From positions 1 through 11,514 of the forward strand of contig CAAGFP010000047.1 of assembly GCA_900769175.1 (NCBI GenBank): 11,514 bases of DNA, written 5' to 3'. The notes under the pieces are model-generated. The model saw only the letters and a list, made by a program, of their open reading frames with translations, ran no database searches and was not told the DNA's origin. The stretch is from Lachnospiraceae bacterium (lineage in GTDB: Bacteria > Bacillota > Clostridia > Lachnospirales > Lachnospiraceae). Made by a program: the position numbers and the translations under genes. This document shows positions 6,086-11,514 of the stretch, in pieces (positions within the stretch are counted from its first letter, which is position 1; each line of letters begins with the position of its first letter).

Positions 6086-6622
6086 ATGACAAAAAAGAAA
6101 GTGATTATTATATCTTCAATTGTTTTAGTACTGTGTGTGATTGCAACGATAGGCGGAATCGTTTTCTTTAAGAAAACTCCTGCCGGTATAGATTATATAA
6201 CCGCCGCAGCGCTTTATCCGGAAGACAGAATGCTTGAATTCGATGAGACTTATTATTTCCACGGTGATGAAGATATAGACGAAGATATGGTAACAGGCAC
6301 TCAATGGAGAGTGAATTACAACGGTCATGTAACGGCCTTTAAATTTCATTTGGAAGGTGGATATTTTGATTATGCCGATTTTGATTTATCCGCGGAAGAG
6401 ACACAAAAACTTTGGGAGTATGCGGATTCATTAGAAGGATATAATGTACCGGACGAATATAAAGGTTATGCTTACGGCTTGGTTTTGTATAAATATAATG
6501 AAAAGGGAGAAAAGAGTATGGAAGTTTTCTCAGGTTTATCTTCTGATTATCCTTCGGGAAATGAAATCTATAATATTCTCTCAACACATTATAAGGAAGC
6601 ATTGGAAAATCAAGAAAAATAG
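6086..6622 (+). CDS. Unrecognised single-pass membrane-anchored protein
   Basis: This 178-residue protein of unknown function starts MTKKK, followed by a hydrophobic segment (about residues 6-28) that anchors it in the membrane with the C-terminal domain outside, by the positive-inside rule. Cys17 lies in the hydrophobic segment but without a lipobox. The outer domain (about 32-178) is acidic and aromatic-rich (DETYYFHGDEDIDED, then YFDYADFD) and looks mixed alpha/beta. The ATG at 6086 is preferred: a GAAAGGGGAG ribosome site sits just upstream, and the longer TTG-initiated frame would run through that site. It follows the small Ser/Thr-rich gene in the same transcript, 24 bases on. A partner or self-protection role for that product is possible but only a guess from the arrangement. 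Confidence 0.75.
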   Translation: MTKKKVIIISSIVLVLCVIATIGGIVFFKKTPAGIDYITAAALYPEDRMLEFDETYYFHGDEDIDEDMVTGTQWRVNYNGHVTAFKFHLEGGYFDYADFDLSAEETQKLWEYADSLEGYNVPDEYKGYAYGLVLYKYNEKGEKSMEVFSGLSSDYPSGNEIYNILSTHYKEALENQEK

Positions 6623-6635
6623 GTACAAATGATGA

Positions 6636-6700
6636 TTAAAAGTATCGAACTTTGTATGTTTAAAAGTGTCGAACTTATTATTGCAAAATTCGTCGAAATG
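6636..6700 (+). repeat. Three direct repeats with exact 24-bp period
   Basis: TTAAAAGTATCGAACTT (6636-6652) and TTAAAAGTGTCGAACTT (6660-6676) differ at one of 17 positions. A third, degenerate copy (6684-6700) keeps the TCGAA core in register, so the TCGAA cores begin at 6645, 6669 and 6693, exactly 24 apart. The array follows the cassette stop by 14 bases and precedes the ferredoxin gene. Spaced copies like this suit a multi-site protein-binding region, either transposase sites at an element end or an operator ahead of the ferredoxin. Confidence 0.7.
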
Positions 6701-6787
6701 TAGTAAACTGTGAACATGTATTATGTAGCAGGAATTCTATCATATCCTGTTATAAACCATCATAAATTATTTAGGAGGTATATGATC

Positions 6788-6958
6788 ATGGCATATGTTA
6801 TTTCTGACGCTTGTGTAAGTTGTGGCGCTTGTGCTGCTCAGTGTCCTGTTGAAGCAATCTCTGAAGGAGATTCCCAGTACGTAATCAATGCTGATGCTTG
6901 TATTGAATGCGGAAGCTGTGCAGACGGATGTCCTACAGAAGCTATTTCTCAGCAGTAA
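6788..6958 (+). CDS. Clostridial-type 2[4Fe-4S] ferredoxin
   Basis: Small soluble low-potential electron carrier used by anaerobes with pyruvate:ferredoxin oxidoreductase, hydrogenase and Rnf-type enzymes. The 56-residue product has two CxxCxxCxxxCP motifs: Cys9, 12, 15, 19 and Cys38, 41, 44, 48. Each is followed by Pro and then a V/T-EAIS segment, the internal duplication of this family. It is acidic, as expected. The start at MAYV was chosen because AGGAGG (6773-6778) is 9 bases upstream; an ATG at 6782 would be only 3 bases from it. It is a single-gene unit on the plus strand with its own hairpin-rich 3' region and terminator. The promoter is not clear: TTGTAT (6652-6657) with TATTAT (6676-6681, 18-base gap) lies inside the 24-bp repeats. 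Confidence 0.96.
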   Translation: MAYVISDACVSCGACAAQCPVEAISEGDSQYVINADACIECGSCADGCPTEAISQQ

Positions 6959-6960
6959 TT

Positions 6961-7053
6961 CTTTTGTTTTAAACGAAAACAAAGAACAAGCGTTTTAACG
7001 GCAAGTTAAACTTTATCAAACATTTGTATCATAAAGTTCGTATGATGAACTTT
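6961..7053 (+). other. Hairpin-rich 3' region of the ferredoxin transcript
   Basis: After the ferredoxin stop, 6961-6984 folds as CTTT-GTTTT with AAAAC-AAAG, with one bulged T. Further on, AAAGTTC (7033-7039) can pair with GAACTTT (7047-7053). The overlapping ATAAAGTT (7031-7038) can instead pair with AACTTTAT (7009-7016). The last two pairings exclude each other. There is no reading frame of interest. Confidence 0.5.
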
Positions 7054-7057
7054 TATC

Positions 7058-7091
7058 AAAATAAAAAGAGCACTTATGTGCTCTTTTTATT
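7058..7091. terminator. Bidirectional intrinsic terminator between ferredoxin and dnaB
   Basis: AATAAAAAGAGCAC and GTGCTCTTTTTATT pair around a TTAT loop at 7074-7077, giving a stem of about 14 bp with a GC-rich tip and a T-run on each strand. It ends the plus-strand ferredoxin transcript and, about 100 bases past the dnaB stop, the minus-strand dnaB transcript. The remaining bases up to 7189 show nothing I can name. Confidence 0.88.
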
Positions 7092-7189
7092 ATACTCCTA
7101 TAAAATTGAAACCATTGACCGTATTCCGGCTTCCTTTCGAAATGGTATACATAGACCTTTCATTCTTATCTTGATATTGTATCTCTTTC

Positions 7190-8518
7190 CTATTTCGCCA
7201 GATTTTTAAACTGAGTATATTCGGGAATCCATGCAAGATCGATATTTCCGACAGAACCACTTCTTTGCTTTGCAATAATGATTTCCGCAATATTGGGCTT
7301 ATCCGTATCTTTATTATAATAATCATCCCTGTAAATAAACATTACAAGGTCGGCATCCTGTTCAATAGAACCCGATTCACGAAGGTCAGAAAGCATCGGC
7401 TTATGATCCGGCCTTTCTTCCACTTTACGGCTTAACTGGGAAAGGGCAACGACAGGTACCTCAAGCTCTCTTGCTAACGCCTTTAAGGAACGTGAAATCT
7501 CAGATACTTCCTGTTGTCTCGAATCCGTCTTTCCGCTTCCGCTCATCAACTGGAGATAGTCGATTACAATTAAATCAAGGCCTTTCTCCATTTTAATCTT
7601 CCTGCATTTACTGCTCAGTTCCGCAATGCTGATACTACCGGTATCGTCAATAAACATTCTGGAATTGCCGAGAGGGTCTGCGCCTTCCATGATTTTACTC
7701 CAGTCTTTATCTGAAAGATTACCGGTACGAAGATTCTGGGAATTAACATTGGATTCCATAGCCAGCAATCGCAACATAAGCTGTTCCTTACTCATTTCGA
7801 GAGAAAACAATGCAACCGATTTCTTCAAACGCGTTGCAGCATGCAGAGCTATATTTAACGCAAATGCAGTTTTACCCATCGCAGGACGAGCTGCAATCAG
7901 AATCAGTTCGGAAGGATGGAAACCGGCGGTATAGAAATCCAGGTCCGTGAATCCGGTCGAAATACCGGTAACATTTCCCTGCGTCTTAGCCGCCTGCTCA
8001 ATCATATCAAGCGTATTGATTACAACCTGTCTGATTGGAACGAAATCGGATGTATTTCTTTTTTGAACGATACTGTATATGTTTTTCTCCGTGATAGAAA
8101 GAATCTCATTAAGTTCTTCCTTCTCCGAATAACACATATTCGCAATTTCTTCATTCGTACGAATCAGTCTTCGAAGAACTGCTTTCTCATATACAATATT
8201 TGCATAGTATTTCACATTTGCTGAAGTAGGAACCGTATCAATGAAATCTTTCACGTATTCCATACTGCTGACTTCAGGCGGTGCATCTTTCTCCTTTAAC
8301 TTATTCTGAAGAGTAATGATATCAACCGGCTGACCCGCGCCCTGAAGTTCTACCATGGCATCAAAAACAATGCCGTATTTCTTATTATAAAAATCATCTC
8401 CCGAAATAATCCCTGCTGCTGTACGGATTGCATCCGCATCCATAATCATGGAGCCGATGACGGATTGTTCTGCTTCAGTGGAATTCGGAAGAATCCGTTT
8501 AATCTGTGCTTCTTCCAT
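7190..8518 (-). CDS. dnaB: DnaB replicative DNA helicase (called dnaC in Bacillus)
   Basis: Hexameric 5'-3' helicase that unwinds DNA at the replication fork and recruits primase. The 442-residue length is normal. The N-terminal primase-interaction domain starts with PNSTEAEQSVIGSMI and spans about 8-110. A linker helix follows, then a RecA-like motor from about 180. The motor has Walker A ARPAMGKTA (210-218), SLEMSKEQL (239-247), Walker B LIVIDYLQL (316-324), SQLSR (360-364), and KQRSGSVG (417-424) holding the arginine finger. The start has an AGGTGA ribosome site 7 bases upstream. It is the last gene of gdpP-rplI-dnaB, a common Firmicute order. A 160-base repeat-containing gap separates it from rplI. 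Confidence 0.97.
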   Translation of the reverse strand: MEEAQIKRILPNSTEAEQSVIGSMIMDADAIRTAAGIISGDDFYNKKYGIVFDAMVELQGAGQPVDIITLQNKLKEKDAPPEVSSMEYVKDFIDTVPTSANVKYYANIVYEKAVLRRLIRTNEEIANMCYSEKEELNEILSITEKNIYSIVQKRNTSDFVPIRQVVINTLDMIEQAAKTQGNVTGISTGFTDLDFYTAGFHPSELILIAARPAMGKTAFALNIALHAATRLKKSVALFSLEMSKEQLMLRLLAMESNVNSQNLRTGNLSDKDWSKIMEGADPLGNSRMFIDDTGSISIAELSSKCRKIKMEKGLDLIVIDYLQLMSGSGKTDSRQQEVSEISRSLKALARELEVPVVALSQLSRKVEERPDHKPMLSDLRESGSIEQDADLVMFIYRDDYYNKDTDKPNIAEIIIAKQRSGSVGNIDLAWIPEYTQFKNLAK

Positions 8519-8564
8519 TCAATATTCACCTGTAACTAATTTCTATTAAATACCGGGACCAACC

Positions 8565-8671
8565 TTCTGTTTATTGAAACAAATTTCTGCTTATTGAATT
8601 TGTAGTTTATTCGAATAAATTTACGCTCATTGCTTCTATTGTTTATTCGAAATAAATTCTGTCATTGCTTC
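8565..8671. repeat. Degenerate tandem repeats in the rplI-dnaB gap
   Basis: A 32-base unit at 8605-8636 recurs with small changes at 8641-8671 (period 36): GTTTATTCGAATAAA, then a variable stretch, then TCATTGCTTC. The first copy contains a perfect 14-base palindrome, TTTATTCGAATAAA (8606-8619). Just before it, TTCTGTTTATTGAAACAAA (8565-8583) and TTCTGCTTATTGAATTTGT (8585-8603) form a shorter 20-base repeat pair. No reading frame explains the pattern. Confidence 0.65.
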
Positions 8672-8678
8672 AATTATT

Positions 8679-9125
8679 TTAATTGGAATCCACTTTCACC
8701 TTTAATTGTGCCGTCACCTTCGGATGAAGCTTGATTGCAACGTCAAAACTTCCGACGCTCTTGATCGGATTCGCAAGAACGATTTTCTTTTTATCAATTT
8801 CAATTCCGTGCTGCTCTTTTAAGCCGACAGAGATTTCTTTACCGGTCACAGCACCGAAACTGCGTCCGCCTTCTCCGGTTTTAATCATAAGCGTAACCGA
8901 AATCTGGTCGAGTTTTTCAGCAAGCGCTTTTGCATCGTCTAACTGCTGCTTTGCAATTTTTTCATTATTCTGCTTCTGAAGTTTTAAATCATTCTGATTC
9001 GCAGCGGTTGCTTCAATTCCGAATTTCTTCGGAAGAAGGAAATTATGTGCATAGCCGTCATTTACATTTACAATCTCTCCTTTTTTCCCAAGAGATTTAA
9101 CATCCTGTAATAAAATAACTTTCAT
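8679..9125 (-). CDS. rplI: Ribosomal protein L9
   Basis: Protein of the large ribosomal subunit, bound to 23S rRNA near the L1 stalk, important for reading-frame maintenance. The 148-residue product opens MKVILLQDVKSLGKKGEIV and carries the L9 signature GYAHNFLLPKKFGIEAT in the N-terminal RNA-binding domain (1-50). A long charged connecting helix (about 45-78) follows, then the C-terminal domain with GEGGRSFGAVT. Length and layout are standard. An AAAGGGTG ribosome site lies about 8 bases before the ATG. It sits between gdpP and dnaB as in many Firmicutes. Confidence 0.98.
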   Translation of the reverse strand: MKVILLQDVKSLGKKGEIVNVNDGYAHNFLLPKKFGIEATAANQNDLKLQKQNNEKIAKQQLDDAKALAEKLDQISVTLMIKTGEGGRSFGAVTGKEISVGLKEQHGIEIDKKKIVLANPIKSVGSFDVAIKLHPKVTAQLKVKVDSN

Positions 9126-9270
9126 TACGTCACACCCTTTCTTGCGTAAATAAATATTTCATAAAATCAATAAAAGTATCAAACTATCTCTCGTTTTCAT
9201 CATAATATCTAATAAAAGAACATTTCAGCATTTTCTGTATTTCTGAAATTCAGTTTTGTATTTTTTGTTT

Positions 9271-11322
9271 CTATATTTCTCCGCTATCTATCATTTCATC
9301 AAGTACGCTCTGAAGGAACTGTTTTGCTTCGTCCATCGTTTTGTCCGTAAACTGGGCACCGGCAACATTCATATGTCCGCCGCCACCCATTTTCTCAGTA
9401 ACAACCTGGACATTTAATTCGTCAATGGAGCGGGCACTTAAGAATATTTTATTCTGATATTCCGTAAACACGAAACTTGCCTTCACGCCATTAATATTCA
9501 GCAATTCATTTGCCGCCTGAGCAGCTACAATCGTAGGTGACTGGCAATCCACTCCTTCGCATACGGAAATTGCGTAATCATTTCGATAAATGACAGTATC
9601 CCGTATGGTTTTTGCCTTCGCCATGTATTCGGAAGCATCCTCACGGAAGAGTTTACGTACTCTGGTCACATCCGCACCGCTGCGGCGTAAATATGCAGCC
9701 GCTTCAAAGGTACGAACGCCGGTTTTTGTATTGAAGTTATTCGTATCAATCACAATTCCGGAATAAAGCGCATCGGCTTCGATGCCGTTTAATTTTACTC
9801 CGTTATCAACATATTGCAGAATTTCTGCGACCATTTCACATGCCGAAGATGCATAGGGTTCAACATATGATAAAGTGGCATTTTCAATGGATTCCGTTCC
9901 CTGTCTGTGATGGTCGAGAACGACGATTGCCTTACAAAGTTTCAATAAATCAGGGCAATCTGTAATACTCGGACGGTTGATATCCACTACGACTAAAACG
10001 GTATTGTCATTTACACGCTCCAACGCCTGTGAAGAATTAATAATTAAGTCCTGTGGACAGTCCGCACCATTTGTAAACATATTGACAACCGGCTTTAAGG
10101 AAGGAGTAATGTCATTCATGACAATGTGTACTCTCTTCTGTAATTGTTTGCAAATTGTATAAATTCCGACAGCGGCGCCGAAACTGTCTACATCCGCAAG
10201 GCGGTGTCCCATAACAAATACCTGGTCTTTTGTAGAAATGATTTCTTCCAAAGCCTGCGCTTTTACACGGGCTTTTACACGGGTATTCTTTTCAACCTGC
10301 TGGCTCTTTCCTCCGAAATATTGAATGGAGCCGGGACTTTTCACTACGGCCTGATCCCCGCCACGTCCCAATGCCAAATCAATGGCAGCTCTTGCAAATT
10401 CACAGTTCTGGCTGTATGTCAGTCCGTCTAAACCGAATCCGATACTTAATGTAAGCGGACGCTGGTCTGCCATCAGATTGATATTTTTAATATCTTCAAG
10501 AATGTCGAATTTTGCCTCTTTAATCTGTGAAATCGTCTTCTTACGGAAAATAACAAAGAATTTATCCTTCTCCATTTTACGGATAATTCCGTCATGCATG
10601 GATACGTACTTATTAATCTTTCTTTCAACCAATGCAAGCAGAAGACTTCTTCGGACTTCGGCTTCATCATCGAGTGCTTCCTCGATATTATCAAGGTAAA
10701 TCATACCGACGGCAATACTCTGGTCATCGATTTCCTGAAGTGCGATTCGAAGAGCGGTTTCTTCAAACAGATAAATCCCAATCAGGAAGTCCTGTTCCTC
10801 GCTCATATTCACAAACTCGTTGTTTTTCATCATGCCCGAAACGTCGATTCGCTTCATTTTCGCCTGAAAAACACGATTGTCAAAAGAGACCTCCATCTGG
10901 GCTTCCGGCGTTTCTATTGGTAGTTTATCAGCCGTTATTTCCCGAAACAGGGAATGAATATTTTTTCCTATTCCTTTTTGCAATCCCGTAACATTATCGA
11001 ATTCTGTATTGGTCCACATAATGTGACCGCTATCATCTAACAGGGCATGCGGCAACTGGAGTTCTTTTAACAGGCGTTTCTGAATCTGTCCGTATTCCGT
11101 TGCAAAACTAATCATATCATTCATATAATACGGCTTGTTATAAATATAAATGATAAAAGTGCACGCCAAATACAACAAAAGAAACACTGTAATAATGATA
11201 CCGGCGCGGTAATCAAAGAAATAAATCCAAAAATCCAAAAATGCCAGGAATCCGCCCAACACGAATAATACAACAATCTGGCTGCTAAGTTTTCCTTTGG
11301 CTCTTCGTTTCTTTTTCGTCAT
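9271..11322 (-). CDS. gdpP: GdpP, membrane-bound c-di-AMP phosphodiesterase
   Basis: Degrades the second messenger cyclic di-AMP to pApA, and so affects cell-wall, potassium and osmotic balance. The 683-residue product has two N-terminal membrane helices (about 15-35 and 42-61), a PAS-like domain (about 70-140), a degenerate GGDEF domain (about 165-300) without a GGDEF motif, and a DHH/DHHA1 phosphodiesterase (about 350-683). The catalytic metal ligands are visible: GHRLADVDS (His373, Asp377, Asp379), VVDIN (Asp447), LDHHR (Asp470-His472) and IDTNN (Asp526). GGGGH (646-650) marks DHHA1. Three in-frame ATGs occur near the start. I chose the third, because GGAGG lies 5 bases before it and the other two have no ribosome site. 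It is the first gene of gdpP-rplI-dnaB; the 145-base gap to rplI has AT-rich TTCTGTATTT-like repeats near 9234-9262. Confidence 0.96.
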   Translation of the reverse strand: MTKKKRRAKGKLSSQIVVLFVLGGFLAFLDFWIYFFDYRAGIIITVFLLLYLACTFIIYIYNKPYYMNDMISFATEYGQIQKRLLKELQLPHALLDDSGHIMWTNTEFDNVTGLQKGIGKNIHSLFREITADKLPIETPEAQMEVSFDNRVFQAKMKRIDVSGMMKNNEFVNMSEEQDFLIGIYLFEETALRIALQEIDDQSIAVGMIYLDNIEEALDDEAEVRRSLLLALVERKINKYVSMHDGIIRKMEKDKFFVIFRKKTISQIKEAKFDILEDIKNINLMADQRPLTLSIGFGLDGLTYSQNCEFARAAIDLALGRGGDQAVVKSPGSIQYFGGKSQQVEKNTRVKARVKAQALEEIISTKDQVFVMGHRLADVDSFGAAVGIYTICKQLQKRVHIVMNDITPSLKPVVNMFTNGADCPQDLIINSSQALERVNDNTVLVVVDINRPSITDCPDLLKLCKAIVVLDHHRQGTESIENATLSYVEPYASSACEMVAEILQYVDNGVKLNGIEADALYSGIVIDTNNFNTKTGVRTFEAAAYLRRSGADVTRVRKLFREDASEYMAKAKTIRDTVIYRNDYAISVCEGVDCQSPTIVAAQAANELLNINGVKASFVFTEYQNKIFLSARSIDELNVQVVTEKMGGGGHMNVAGAQFTDKTMDEAKQFLQSVLDEMIDSGEI

Positions 11323-11370
11323 TCTGTCCTCCATCCCCATCGGGGAATTTCGTAAATCCGAATTAGATAT

Positions 11371-11379
11371 AGTATATCA
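11371..11379 (-). promoter_or_regulatory. Likely extended -10 promoter of gdpP
   Basis: On the minus strand TGATATACT reads as an extended -10 element (TG-N-TATACT), about 50 bases before the gdpP start. No good -35 lies 17 bases further upstream, which fits an extended -10 promoter. Confidence 0.5.
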
Positions 11380-11422
11380 TTTTTCCAAGATAAATTCCAT
11401 ATAAAATTCTATCTCTTTTGCT

Positions 11423-11506
11423 CGGCGGAACCTTGGTGGTTCCATTTTCGCCCCTGCGGGGGTTTTAGTTCCACCGATTTCATCAATTCAGAACCCTGCG
11501 GGTTCT
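11423..11506. repeat. Cluster of GC-rich stem-loops at the right edge
   Basis: Three hairpins follow one another: GGAACC/GGTTCC with a 5-base loop (11427-11443), CCCC-TGC-GGGG (11451-11461) followed by TTTT, and AGAACCC-TGC-GGGTTCT (11490-11506). In addition CGGCGGAAC (11423-11431) can pair with GTTCCACCG (11468-11476) with one mismatch, enclosing the first two. GC content is clearly higher than in the flanks. One stem with its T-run could end a plus- or minus-strand transcript. The rest continues beyond the window. Confidence 0.5.
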
Positions 11507-11514
11507 ATATCGCC

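Noticed and set aside
6636..6700. CRISPR-like array in the 24-bp repeats
   Set aside because: Spacing between units is only about 7 bases, there are three copies with one degenerate, and no cas genes are present.
9977..10991. Several plus-strand open frames of 61-119 codons opposite gdpP, and similar ones opposite metI, metN, lysR and dnaB
   Set aside because: They lie antisense to strong genes, lack convincing ribosome sites and encode compositionally odd products; they are shadows of the minus-strand coding frames.

Overview
The window looks like chromosome from an anaerobic, low-to-mid-GC Firmicute of the Clostridia, most likely Lachnospiraceae-like. The reasons are strong AGGAGG-type ribosome-binding sites, AT-rich intergenic DNA, the gdpP-rplI-dnaB gene order, a PerR / reverse-rubrerythrin / rubredoxin oxygen-defence group and a clostridial 2[4Fe-4S] ferredoxin. 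The taxon is inferred from gene content only. Nearly everything lies on the minus strand; only three genes (5690-6958) are on the plus strand. No gene-free stretch exceeds 300 bases.

Region 1 (1-3862): a methionine ABC importer operon, transcribed leftwards as metN (ATPase) - metI (permease) - metQ (lipoprotein), ending at a clear intrinsic terminator (48-87). Upstream in the same direction is a LysR-type regulator. An inverted repeat between it and metN (2894-2914) is a candidate operator.

Region 2 (4021-5535): oxidative-stress genes. perR has its own promoter, with a palindrome over the likely transcription start. Downstream is a reverse rubrerythrin followed by a 45-residue rubredoxin, closed by a perfect 17-bp terminator hairpin. 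Together these form an electron path to H2O2/O2 (rubredoxin to rubrerythrin) and its probable peroxide-sensing repressor.

Region 3 (5595-6700): a plus-strand island with its own promoter. It holds two genes I do not recognise: a 123-residue Ser/Thr/Gly/Tyr-rich protein without a signal peptide, and a 178-residue protein with one membrane anchor. It is followed by three repeats spaced exactly 24 bp apart. This is the least explained part of the window.

Region 4 (6788-7091): a small ferredoxin gene followed by a hairpin-rich 3' region and a bidirectional terminator shared with dnaB.

Region 5 (7190-11379): a conserved housekeeping block, gdpP (c-di-AMP phosphodiesterase) - rplI (ribosomal protein L9) - dnaB (replicative helicase), transcribed leftwards. 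Its intergenic gaps carry degenerate AT-rich repeats. The right edge (11423-11506) is a cluster of GC-rich stem-loops belonging to something cut off by the window end.
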